Assembly: GCA_040954595.2 (NCBI GenBank)
Contig: CM082586.2
Coordinates: 8,618,001 to 8,682,000, forward strand
Source: Balanoglossus misakiensis
Taxonomy: Eukaryota > Hemichordata
DNA length: 64,000 nucleotides
Direction of reading: 5' to 3'
Under the pieces are notes generated by a model. The model did no database searches. It worked only from the letters and a program-made list of their open reading frames with translations, and had not been told where the DNA came from. Below are positions 30,101-42,921 of this stretch, in pieces (positions within the stretch are counted from its first letter, which is position 1; each line of letters begins with the position of its first letter). The position numbers and the translations under genes are program-made.

Positions 30101-31950
30101 AATATATACATATGAGTTCTTGACTTGCAAGAATCGCTATCATGATATAAGAAACTTTGAGAACAACAGTATTACCAGTATTTAAAATCAAATTCCGGTG
30201 AAGCATCGGCGCAAAAGTAGAACAGATACGCAGAAAAAAAACAACAAACAAACAGATAGACAGACATTGGATAATATAGCCTGTTAAAGTACAAAAACCA
30301 TTCAGCTTAAATTAAAAGTCAACGTTTGACTTAACGGAGTCGGGTATCGGAAGGCAAATACCACCTAAGATGTCTACTGTAGACGCTAAGTCAATTTATC
30401 GGCTCTTCGGATTTCGAGACCTGTTAATTCAAAGTTATAAGCGTATAATTCACTAATGACTGGTGTGGGTATATATTGATTGCTGTGAATGGAATGAATC
30501 TCTTTTCAAACCAACCGTAAAACCAATGGTATACTGAAACCGGCATTAAAACTTCATCAAATATTTAAGACGAAATTGACGCAATGATGGCAGCTGAAAG
30601 GAGAATTGAAATCGTTTTATCGCCTCACTTGGGGATTTGCGTGTTCATCATTCATGCAGTGGGAGTTCTCCACTCAGCATGCAGGGCAAACATTTTCGGT
30701 CTCTGAATAACTGTGTGTGTTAATAGTGTTTACGGGTAATGGTACAAGAAGCCAGCATTTTAAGATAGTCCAAAAGCTTCATCAACTTGACTTTATTTCC
30801 GATTCGTTGCTTTTGTCGAAGTGTAAGCTATTAATCACCATGACAACGTGCATATAAACATAACTTGCAGCACGGCCGATATCAGAATTCGTGAGCAACT
30901 CCGAAAAATCTTTAAGGTACTGTTTAAAAATCATAACCATCCCTACCCAGGTCAACTATAATAATACTTACATGGCCAGCTGTCGCAAACTCAAACAAAC
31001 AAGAGCACAGACAACCAAAACTCACAAAGCAATGACAAATCCATAAAAGAAAGCTACGTAGACCACTTGAAAAAAGACAATTTACAATGTGGAGCATGTT
31101 GTATTAAGTAGTCATAGTAACGTCGATAACACAATTATTCTTGTATTAGAACTAATGAGTTGCATTCTTTAGTAGAATTAATGAGTATCCTAATTTATCA
31201 TATGAAAGTAAGAAAACGGACAAACTATTTGAACAATCGTGTACTTTCCAAAAAAAAACTGATCCGGATGATTGAATTCATGTCAGAAAACTTGAAATGG
31301 AACGGGTATTCGACTCATGATGAGTTTCTGTCGGACATATTGAGACAGACGCTGTAATCACAAACATTTACATTTGAATTAGGCTTGGCACGATGAACGT
31401 AGTTGAACTTGAATGTGGTAATCAACCTGTCTGACACCTTCACTTCTATGTGTCGACATTCTATGCAAATGAGGTCAACTGGAAACAACAGTGACGGGGA
31501 TGAACTAGACAAAGGTCAACCCTGTATTCAAAGGTCATTCAAATGTTTCTTTGCTATAGAAAGTTTAGTTCGCCTTGCTTAATGGCCACCATGAATGGCA
31601 TGGTATTGTTAGAGCCAAGATTATGCTTTGAGAAGTACAACCAACAGTACAATTTTCTAAATTTCAGCAGTTCCCATGAAGTATAACGGAACTCGAACTT
31701 ATGCAGTGGGAAAATTTACATCGTGCACGTTGGGGAAAAGTTTGTGTGGTACCAGAAATCGTTTGTTAACTCAGACTCGCCTATTTTTGTCGACATCTAA
31801 TGAGAAGAACAAATACAATGTCCGCGTATAAGTCGTTGAATCGTAACTCTTTCAATTTGACCCTAAAACTTCTTGATGGTAAAATAAAACTTGAGCAGTA
31901 GTTACACATAAGAGAAGTACGTAACTTCACTCAAACTGTTTTACTGGGCC
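30101..31950. other. Stretch with no recognised gene
   Basis: Only short open frames (for example a lysine-rich one at 31160-31357) with no family match. Confidence 0.5.
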
Positions 31951-32169
31951 CATATTAAGTCACAATCTAACTCTCTCCTTTATGACTTCTTTCATCTGAG
32001 CGATGCAATATACACATTAACATTGAAATTCAACGGCAGCTGTGCTTTGCAACAACAACAAAAATAATGTCAATGACAAATTCAGCTAACGGGACCTAGG
32101 AAGCTGAAAGTTCTCCAAAAAGACATGTTGTCAGCTAACTGTAAAATGTTTTTCTATGCACTGCAAAAG
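31951..32169 (+). repeat. Dispersed direct duplication, copy 1
   Basis: Starts CATATTAAGTCACAATCTAA and includes TTCAACGGCAGCTGTGCTTT and GACATGTTGTCAGCTAACTG. Nearly identical to 33337-33552. Confidence 0.9.
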
Positions 32170-33336
32170 GTTATCTGACATATCATACCCTAACCGTTCA
32201 TTTTAGCTTAATTCCATAGTCCTGTGTATTTGAACAATCTTTCTGTGGAATTTGCGTGTCACAAATATCAATATCCTAAGTATATTATCTAATCTAGGGT
32301 AGCCGTGAAAAACTCACGTTCCTTGCAGAGAGAGCTGTTATAACGAGGTGATTTGGGCGGATAAGTCGGGGGGGGGGGGGGTCATATTTCACAAATCTGA
32401 CCCAAGGGGACATTTAATAACCTGAAATTTGACCTCAATAGTAATACATGTATTAATGTAATTCTTGAAAATCCTCAATGCTTGGGTGAACGTCCATTAA
32501 TTGGACATTCAAGATTATAATTTAAAATTGCCCTAGCTTAATTCCTTAGACCGGTGGCAAGCCCCATACAGACCACCCCAATCGATACCACAGCATTGAT
32601 GTTTTTATTGACAATAAAGATGAAATAACGTGGGGATTTTTCTATACATTTGACTTCAAATTCGGCCCAAACTGGTGCACAACATGGGTTTATTTATGCA
32701 AATGAGTTTACCTTTTTAAAAATCTGTCGCAGATTTTCCCGGCTCTACGAAAATGAATCGCCTTAGTGTTTGCTTGCCTCTTAAACTACTAAATGGTATT
32801 TTAATTACGGTGTATACATTTCACAAGCTCAATTTCCTTAATTTTTCAATTAAAAGGAAAACCAAGTCATTGTCAACAAATATGACTGAAGATCTGTCAC
32901 GTTGGGTGTTTATTTAACGGTACTGAGGTGTGAAGTTAAAATAGATTGGACAATCATTATCATTCGCGAGAAACACTATGCCTTTGGTGATCGTTTTGGC
33001 TGTTCTGTTCTCTGTCCAATCAATTCCTTCCGAACAGAACAGCCGAGAATCAGCAAACGAAAGATGGGCACCGAACTCTACATCTGATTTCAATCAGATT
33101 GGAGAAACACGCCATCGTTCATAGAAATTAGTAGAAAACCAACATCATTACAAAAGTCTTCTTCAAACACTGGTAAGTGGTGCTAGCAGCTGACTGGGAG
33201 TGGGTAAAGCCTTTCATGCCAGTACCCTTCACCCATTAAGACTGCATCAGAGTTACAAAGTCAAGTGTTATTTGGCCAAAACACTAAAATGTTGTTGTAA
33301 GTCAACCCCAAGAATTCTTTCACTCATCATTCGGGT
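32170..33336. other. Stretch with a G run and a hairpin
   Basis: A run of 13 G near 32369 follows GATAAGTC. A hairpin with 13-bp arms lies at 32998-33044. No gene recognised. Confidence 0.55.
32998..33044. repeat. Hairpin in a dispersed repeat (relative at 63725)
   Basis: GGCTGTTCTGTTC and GAACAGAACAGCC enclose a 21-bp loop. It is followed by GAATCAGCAAA and CAACTCTACATCT-like sequence that also follows the related block at 63725-63840. Confidence 0.75.
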
Positions 33337-33552
33337 CATATTAAGTCACAATCTAACTCTCTCCTTTATGACTTCCTTCATCTGAGCGATGCAATATACA
33401 AAATAATATTGAAATTCAACGGCAGCTGTGCTTTGCAACAACAACAAAATAATGTCAATGACAAATTCAGCTAATGGGACCTAGGAAGCTGGAAGTTTTC
33501 CAAAAAGACATGTTGTCAGCTAACTGTAAAATGTTTTCTATGCACTGCAAAA
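33337..33552 (+). repeat. Dispersed direct duplication, copy 2
   Basis: Second copy of the 31951 repeat, about 1.39 kb away in the same orientation, with a few substitutions and single-base indels. Confidence 0.9.
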
Positions 33553-34185
33553 GTAAACATACTTGCTTAAAATGCTGTGGCGCATTTCTTCAAGTTTGAC
33601 TGAAACAACATTTACATATTGTAAACTCTGTATAGTTGCCTATGACGGAATTTGCAGTTCTCAATCCCCATTCCCCTAATATCAAATGGGTCACCCCTTA
33701 CTCCACATCCAAAAGGGGGTTTCCGTCAAATTTCTTTATTCCATGTTTCATCTGAAGTTTCATATTTGATTCCCTAAAGTATGTTGTGAAACAGAAAAGT
33801 GCAGTACTCGACGAATTCTTTGTGTAATGCATACTGTTGTTGTGTTTGATTTTAGTCGCGACCGGTTGTCTACCTGGACATTTACATTGATTTTTACAAA
33901 AAGGGAATCATCAAACGCCTTCACTGAAGCATGATCTGTATTCAGTAGCAGTGAAAATTAAAGGAAATATTATATCGATGGGGAGAGTGATATTTGAAAT
34001 ACTTCAGTCAGGATTCAGGAAAGAGTATCAACTCAGGCTGAAATTTTGAAAGTTTATTTGGCCTTTAATGTGTGCTTGGCAGGTAAGGGTCAATGTACGT
34101 ACGTATAAAAGAAATTTAGAGAAACGATACAATTTTCTTAGAGTATCAACAAAGCATCGTATATGTGTTTCACAGGTAAAAGTCA
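33553..34185. other. Stretch with no recognised gene
   Basis: No exon, RNA or element seen. Confidence 0.5.
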
Positions 34186-34367
34186 TTATATCTCTCTGTG
34201 TCTCTCTCCCTGTCTCTCTGCCTCTCTCTGTCTCTCTGTGTCTCTGAGCTGTCTGTCTCTGTGTCTCTGTATGTATGTATGTATGTATGTATGTCTCTGT
34301 CTGTCTCTGTCTCTCTTTCAGTCTCTCTGTGTCACACACACACACACACTCTCTCTCTCTCCTTCCC

Positions 34368-34410
<43 letters not shown>

Positions 34411-34415
34411 GTCTG
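34186..34415 (+). repeat. Pyrimidine-rich (TCTC)n / (GTAT)n / (AC)n tract
   Basis: CTCTCTGTCTCT runs interrupted by (GTAT)n at about 34269-34293 and (AC)n at about 34332-34348. Open frames over it are artefacts. Confidence 0.95.
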
Positions 34416-37400
34416 ATTAACTGTATGTCTGACTGTCATGATGGGCTAGCTATCTCTATGTTCATACATGGATTGACCTGTCTCAACATGTCAACTTTAC
34501 TGTAGAATCACTTTTGTTCGTGGGATGGAAAGGGTAAGGAGTAAGTGAACGATTTCAGGATATGCACTATGTTTACTCAATATTTTAACCAAGTTCATAA
34601 TATCATGTTGAGTAATATGGATATTATAGCTGATTTCATTATGACTTCATAAGGCAGATGACTCGTGGCATGGCTCATACCTATATCAGAAACTTGTTAG
34701 AATGTTAAATTGAAAGACAGGTAAGAGCATGTATGTGTGTGTGTATTGGACTAGATTGTAGCAAACAATATCCCTTCTTAGCCTGTCTGACACCATTGCA
34801 AGCTCGTGTCTGGATCGTATGCAGATTAGATTGCCTGTTTTATGTATCACTAAATAAGTTCCTGAACTCCACTATAAGTCATCCTCAAACTACAACAACC
34901 TACATGCAGCTAACGAGAAACTGACAAACATGTGCAAAATCAGCAGATTTTTATTTCATGTATATATTTCAAACATGAACAGAAGAAAATGAAGTAGAGG
35001 TCATGTAAGCTCAGTGGCTGACGTTGAACTTGAAGATTGGATTAAGGATTACTCTTTGGACTTAAACAAAACACACTGATATTATTATCTACTGGCTGTT
35101 TGAACTTCAGGCTCGACATACCACCCGATACATTTGTCACTGACATTAACATTTCATTTCCAAAGGGGTCAACATGGTTGTCGGAAAGACTGGACTGTAA
35201 CAAAACTTTGGTGTCATATCTTTTATACTCTATTAATTACAGGTAACTTATGTTTTTAGTGCATCCCCGGTTCTTTTGATTGAGCCAGAAACTGAATAAA
35301 GAGAAATAAGCAATTGAGTTCGATGGCAAAAGACAGACTGAAAACAGTTTCTCTAGGCACCGTGTTGAAAGACCCAAACTAAGTCTTTTCAAAACGGTGT
35401 GTATACATGTAGGCATGTGTATTGATAGATATCACATCAAAGTGTTCATATACATTTTAGCATTTAACAATGTCACGGTGACATGTAACATCAGTGGAAA
35501 AAGAAAAAAAATAATTGGGCGGGATTTCGAACCTGCTAATGAAAGACAACTCCATATGGACCTATTGATATGGTATATGAACATGTGGTTTTGATAAAGG
35601 CTGTTTTATCTCATTAGATATTTATAGTATTTTAAATGGAGTAGGTTGGTCAACATACTTAAGTGCGTACTTGAAACGTTGCAGTCATTCATCATATCAA
35701 CGTAGATCGGCCAAGTAATTTTGGTTTATTTGGCACTCACTATAAAGTGTTAGAATTTGAATTTAGGGTCGAAACATGGAAGCAGATTTTCAAGTCCTAG
35801 GGTGGTGGATTTGATAGCGTCAAAAGTCAAACTGGTGTTTGTATCGACGTGTTCAAACATATATACCCAGATGATCAAAAACCCATGCTATTATAGTGTG
35901 ATTGGCACGATAACGTGAAAATTTTATGCCTTACCTATTTTCATGGTGTCTTTTCTTGCTGTTGACGTGACATTGGCACATTGTCCCCGATTCCACCGCT
36001 GTTACAACTTCGTGTTTTCTTCACGGAATTTCCCACGAGTTACCCAACCGCTGTGGAGGTGTCCGTCATCATATTTACTGGAAAACCTCGATGTCGGAAA
36101 TGTATCGACTGATTGGATCAACCCTGAAGTAAATTCCTTCAACATTTTGATACCGTTAACTTTGTTTTCGTTATTTACAGAAAAGTGTAGTATTATCGTA
36201 ATGGCGGTAACTCAAATGGCGCCCTTACACACCCGATCGCTTCATATTCGTAAAAAAACATCCCCAAAAATCTAATGACGTGTGCAGTTTTCTCCCCTGA
36301 CGTGGTTCACAAAAAATTTGTTCCTGTCATACCATTATAAATGGCATTTTCCTATAATGTTTACAAAAAAATAGTTCCATCTAGTGACGTATTCAATATG
36401 GCGACTAGCGACCTGCAAAATTTACAAATGAAAGGGCGAAAAAGACGACAGCATGGTTGAATGGAGATTTCTTTAAGGATACTATGTGACATAATGACAG
36501 TTTTCGATCTTCACAAACACCTTAACAAAAAAACGGAAAAGCGATAAGGATGCCTGGTTTACTTCTAATATTATCTTTTACGTGAAAATTTAGAAAGTTA
36601 AATTCTGTTGCATTGTGGTTTTATGATGATATTATAAGCAAAGTATTTAAATATTGAGAATATTGCTAAATTAAAAAAATATCTGTCGACAAAAAATATT
36701 AAAACAAGACCCGTGTCCATTTTTCCATCTGTATTGTACTTTCTCTTATAGTGTGAAAATTTCTAGAAATATAAGTCCGTACGCAGGCTGGGAGTTTTTT
36801 TCTCCTCTTTTGACGTTGTATGTTTGTTTGTTTGCAAAATATCACCTTATGTCACTATAATAAGCTAAATTATAGAGGATATATTAACAAGCAGAACACT
36901 GGACATTTTTGTAGACTTTATGAAGTAATCCAGACCGGCAGTGCACAAAACGTCATAATGTGAAACCAGTGCAAAACAATCAACTCTAGTGATGCATTGG
37001 TATTAGTGTAGAAAAATTCTGTCAGCTTCTTGCAACTTTATGGAATCTTCCTCTGTGCGAATCATCGTTTAGATGATCAGAGATAAGATATCAAACTCTG
37101 GCAAGTTTGAACCTGGAGACATTTTTAACTCGACCTACATAATTATGTGGCTTGTTTTTAATTAATGCTTGTCCAATATGTTGTATCAATTACATAATTG
37201 TTGATGACAAAGTCCAATAAGGACAAGTGAATCAAATGAACAGAATTCTGATGTCATCCATGTAATTCAATAGTCAAACAATCCTTGTAATTGAAACCAA
37301 ACTGTATTCATTGCCATCATGTCTTCACCATGACCATTAACTCGTTTTCTGACGTTCAAGGTAACTGCATCCACCTAAATGTCATTATCATTAAAAGGCA

Positions 37401-40400
37401 TACTTGTCATTAAATGAAGTGTTTGCCGCCAGGCCCGATGGTGATCGACTATTTGACTTTTTTTTCATGTCTTATTTGTCTGAAACCATCAGCACCTATG
37501 ATGATTAACCCTGCGTACAGGTCTGTGTGTTCCCGGCGTTACGCGGCCTCCAACACAGCCCTGCAAGGCGCCATAGACAAAACTTAGGAGTCTGCGGTCC
37601 GGATCCGGACCGCAGCCGAAATTCGATTTTATCGGGGGGAAAATCCTTTCCCTGTCTACTTCTACCCCTAACCGACTCCAAATATGATGCGATTTACTTC
37701 TTTTAACGTCCGAACCGCTCGCTTTCTGATTTATTTTTGAGTGTTTACATGTTGAGATGGCCATATTGAATATAAGGCTTACAGCGAGTTTATCTCCATG
37801 GGTAAGCGCAAAAGTTTTAGAAAGTTTTGGAAATTTTCATATGTTTTCTCTAAAAAAAATTGGCTGAAAAATTTTGTTCGAAGGAAATGTTCAGCTGATT
37901 CTTTCACAGATTTTTTCCTTCAAAAAATTCAGCTGCATTTTACATTGATCACACACTTTTGGAAAGGTGTGACACAAATTATAGGTCACAAACAAAAATC
38001 TAATGTCTTATTTATAAACCTCTAATTATTATTTCTTCACCAACATTAAATGTTTTCAAATAGGGAAAGTATTATTTTCGAACTGTGGAATTTCGAAATC
38101 GGTTCGAAACGTGTTTTGTGTAAACAAAATATTAATCCTGACTAAACACATAGGCGAGTGTTCGTACATCAAACATCATGTGCTGCATCAGTTGCAAGAA
38201 AGTGGAAAAACCGGCTGATTCACAAAACAAAACGTCTATAGAACCAAAATTGGAAGTACTGAAACATGCGAAACTGCTGTTCGACAATTTGTAGAGATGC
38301 AAATGTATGGCGTCGTCATGCAGTGACATATTTCCCCCCATGCCATGTAATTATGTCATTAAACTGTATACATGTCAATTAGTAGCCACAATGACGTAAC
38401 CGATTCTCGAACGAATAAGTACATCTCATACAATGTCACAAGCAAGTAACTTTGGCCCTGTATTCGAAGATTATACAGTAGTTCACTGGAGACTCCCATA
38501 TTGACATCTAGGGTTTGATCGATTGATCGACTAATCAACCAACCAACCAATAAATCAAATATTTATGAAATAACAACATCGATAGCAACCCCCCCCCCTT
38601 TTAAAAGATGCTGAAAGATTATTTCCATTTGAACTGTAATTTAAGTTCTCTCTTGATTTAATCAGACTTTCTTATGTTAGAAACGAAGACCCAATCTAGT
38701 AACGGCAACCGAAAAAAAACAAGCATCCAAAACATGTAAACAAATGGAAATACAGAATGTATTCCTTCATTCAAATGTGCTCTCGCCACTTAGTGGGACT
38801 TAAGGGGACGGTTCGTGTACCTAAGCGCCAAGAAAAAGAATACATTTTTATCCCAAGTTTTACCTATGTTATAATTATATGTTAGTGATTTATCAAAAAA
38901 TACATAAATCACTTCTTAGTCAACGGAGACTGCTTCGATTGCTTGTTTTGCTTATTTCTCACATGCTTCAATTCAATTCATCAAAAGTCCAGAGTTTTCC
39001 AGTGTTCAGTGACGTTGATGCTATCTTCTACTACATCGCCCTCCCAGTAGTTCCACACGATATACGTGGCATACACGGTAATGTAGAAAGTGGCACCAAT
39101 AATGACAGTTTGGACCTGCCTAGTTAGTAGGCATTGAATAACCTCCTTTCACGGACCATGTTATAGTATGAAACAGAGGATCAAACTGCATGGATGATGG
39201 AATACACCAATCTTTTTTTTTAAAAGCCACTGAGCCACTTCAGTTGAAAGCACTGTGCTAGATTTCACTTGCCACTGTAATTGATTGAAATTAGACATGG
39301 TAATTGCGACAAATTACCCGACTTAGTAGAAGAGTGCCGTGGGCACTCCATGCTTGATGTCGCTCTGTGTAAGTTTCACGTCTAGTCTATACTCCAAAGA
39401 CCGTGCAGGCAAAGTGCTCAAAATTGGTGTAATTGAAAGGAGTGAAGCCCCAGAGACAACGCCTATATATCTCCACTTTGATTCCCTACCCATACTCACT
39501 TACTAACAGGAAAGTGTTTTAGTCTCAGTTCAGACATTGATATTCGCTGTGCACGTCGGATGTCATCCTGTAAAAATCCTCAAAATTGGATTCAACATTT
39601 TTCAGGAATAATATTTTTGAATAGCGGTTCATATTGTTTACTGGAACACCTCTCCATATATAAGTGGTGATTGTTTTTGCGGCCTGATGCTCACGATTCT
39701 ATAGTTGTGCTGGTTTAAATTTATGACTGCCGTGCTAGTATAAAAATAAACGATTCAAGAAACAAGACAAAAATGTAATTGTACAGCTATACTGTGGGCC
39801 TTAAATAAAATAACAGTGTTTCCCTGAAGGAAACAGTAATGATTTCAGAGAGTGAGATCCTACGATTTTCTCTGGGCTTCTAACAGCTTTTCTGCAATTA
39901 TTTTTACACCTCATGTAGGAGGGTTGACATTTCAAAGACACAAGTTTAAACTACAGCGACACTTCAGTGTTCAACAAGGCAGACAATGAAATGGCCATGC
40001 GTAGCGCATATGTCTCCAGGCCCATCAGGGCTTAATAGCACCGAGCGTATTTTCAATAGTTAATATGTCACTATATGCGTGTCTTCCGCCATTTTAATGA
40101 ATAGTAAATGGTTTAACTTGCTAGTAGCACTTTCGCATTAGAGACGGATATCATATGGAATAGCAACTCCCAATACTCACTTTTCAGCCTTTTACCGCCA
40201 ATAAGAAGTGCCTTATATGTCGACAATGGCTATTGCACAGAAAAGGAAATGTTGATAGACGTGTAACTGTGGTGTATAGTGTTTCAGTACAAGAGTCATA
40301 TTCTACAGGTTTTGTTTTACAAGTGCACCGTGTGGTTTCAAAGCTCTTTACACACACACAAAACCTAGTCCCAGTTCTCCCTGCTCAAGCGAGTCCATGA

Positions 40401-42656
40401 TGTAAACAATGATCACATTGCATCGCAGGCTCAAGTTGACAAGTCTCAACTATCAAGTCTTTGAAGCTCATAGTCGTTCGCTATGCTAAAAAATAATAGA
40501 AAAAAAAACGAACAAAACAAAACATCACTGTTCGCATTTCCTAATTGGGCAAAGTTGCTTTTTCGACATTATTTATGTTATTTTATTTTCATAGCTTATA
40601 ATGTTGTTCAATTCACTGAAATATGACTTGTTGGGACAATTCAATTCACATCAAGTATGTGGATAGAACGCACGAATACGTCAATACCAAAGATTGTTCC
40701 GTAGAAGTTTTCAGTCGGTACGCCCAAATAGAGAACGCGAGTTGTGATAACCTCGCGTTAAACATATTTAAACAACCAGACCAACATAGATAAACATTCA
40801 AAAGAAGCTAAAATGCACAAAACCGTGTTAAATGTGAATCACTTTTTGCCCTTCTAAAATCAAAGTTAGCTAGCCGCCATGACGTCTGATTATTTTGTAC
40901 TGTATTCTGAGGCAGGCTATAAATTTTATGTACGAATTAATGCAGAAGCGTGGTGTATTGAAAGCTCTATTAGTTGCGCTACGTGGGTTCTGAAGTAAGT
41001 ATGGGCTTATTTGTTGTATTACACTACTGCGTTTGCATTTCCCATCGGTTGAAACCATCGGTTGAGAACGTGCCGTAATTCGGTAAATGGCATGCGCGAC
41101 TTCAGGTTTATTTAGAGAGACGGTGTTGACTCATTTATCACAGGATGATTGATACTCATTTACCTTCGGATCTTTAAAGTTAGCGAGGCTATGACCGCAC
41201 CTGATTACAGCTAACGGAGCAAACCTAACCCCCGTGGTTTTTCTCCGATACCAGTGTGCGTCTATTAAAGGGAAGCCCCCAACGGGTTTGTGTGGAAACT
41301 ATGCCGAACGACATATGCATTTTGTTCAAATAGCACCTCTTCAGCAGCAATGGCATGTTATTAGATCTAATTGTAAAAAAACTGGCCAACGATTTTCTTT
41401 AAAGTCGGCTTGTCGGCAACTCTAGCAGTAAACATAGCAATTTGCCCCTGTCGTCACTGGTCACGTGACTGTATCCAATGGGGGATATCATTGTTATAAT
41501 AACAGCTCCCGGTCAATTTCAAATGATGACAATTTACAGTTATTATAGACGTTAATGGAAGACGGTCACCCTTTCATTATCCTATTTTTGAGTGTAATCA
41601 TTTACAATTTGAAGTGTATTTTGAAAGGCTACATGCAACACAGTCATTTCGCTGATTTTTTGATTGGTCTAAATCTTGGCAGGGGAGGGACGAACGAACG
41701 ATGTCATTATTGCAAGCTTCTAGACCATACTGATTAAAAGTTCGTGATATCACGCCACGTCGTTATATGGATGTTGACAAAATTGTCACTTTATGTTTTT
41801 GTATGAATGTATCTACCGGCAATCTCAATTTGGTAGTGCCAAAATATAAAGTAAAGTTTGCTATGGCAGAGTCGGTCTTTGTGTCATCCTCATAATATCG
41901 CGCGCACTCTCCGTCTAAACTTTGATTTGTTCTAGAACGGGCCCTAGTCCACCGATCGGAATTAGACACTTTGTGTCACTACAAACGCCAAAACTAGAAT
42001 ACGACGGTAAAAAATACAACCCGGGATCCAGACTAAATAGGCTCGATAATTTTGAAAAGATATCATTAGAATTGATGTGTAACTGATCACGTCTTAATTT
42101 GGCAAAAACTGACAAAATGAGCCAGAAAAACACACGAAAAGGTGAAATTCTGAAATTTCTGTACAGCCGATCGCAAGCGACGGGTATCAGCTCGCCAAAT
42201 TTTCTATTCAGGGTTAGATTAGTGTAAAGGGTTGCTGCCGACTAAATGGGCAGTTGGTGTCTGTGTATTTGAATAAATGAGTGATTAAATGCATTGATGC
42301 ATCATAACTTGCCGTTTAACCAGGGCTGTCAACGGGTTGGTGAAATCGTCACGCGTATTGATATATTGGGATGGTAAATGTTATACGGTTGGCTAACAAC
42401 CCGAGATACTGCCGCGTTCTCCTCAGAACGAATTATTTTAAGGTTGGAAAGGCTAACACTGCGCACTACTGTGGTTTTTGGTTTTCACGTGGAAGAATGA
42501 CACATCCCTAACGTGTAGTAGCGTTGCAGACTCACACTTCTCATCTTGAACTTGAGTCAACTTTACATATTGTCTTCACGGTGTAAAGACAACAGTCTAA
42601 TTTCACAACATTTTGAAGGATCTTATATTTTTGGTTTTATCGAAAGTCCAGGCTCA
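34416..42656. other. 8.2-kb gene-poor region upstream of the homeobox gene
   Basis: Many short open frames on both strands but none with recognisable domains or splice-bounded conservation. It contains a 24-bp palindrome at 37592-37615 and a short C run near 38589. As the upstream flank of a developmental regulator it probably holds enhancers and the promoter, but no specific element can be named. Confidence 0.5.
37592..37615. repeat. 24-bp perfect palindrome
   Basis: CTGCGGTCCGGATCC and its mirror, with no spacer, in a locally GC-rich patch. It could be a protein-binding site or a chance structure. Confidence 0.85.
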
Positions 42657-42921
42657 ATGATGATGAACTTTGAGGCACCTGCTAATCGAACCACTTCCTT
42701 CTTAATAGATGACATTCTGGTCAGTAAGTCTGTGGCAACGCCAAAACATTTAGCGGACTTAGCAGCGGTTTCCATGTCTCACGCACGCTCCTCGCTCTAC
42801 GAATACGGGCTCTCCTGCTCCTTGCCACCAACTTCGGCATACAGTGGATTTCTAGCTACACACGCGCTGCACCCATACGCCAAGGCGGCGCTGGACCATC
42901 CCTACATTCTGCCAGCCCCAT
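42657..42921 (+). CDS. bsx: bsx exon 1
   Basis: Residues 1-88 plus one base. Contains the eh1-like motif and a Tyr/His/Pro-rich linker ending DHPYILPAP. Donor CCAT|GTAAGT is a strong consensus. Confidence 0.95.

Noticed and set aside
34163-34505. Ser/Leu-rich open frames
   Set aside because: Product of a CT-rich simple repeat.
37489-37764. 91-codon minus-strand frame
   Set aside because: No recognised family or splice support; contains a 24-bp palindrome. Left as unassigned sequence.
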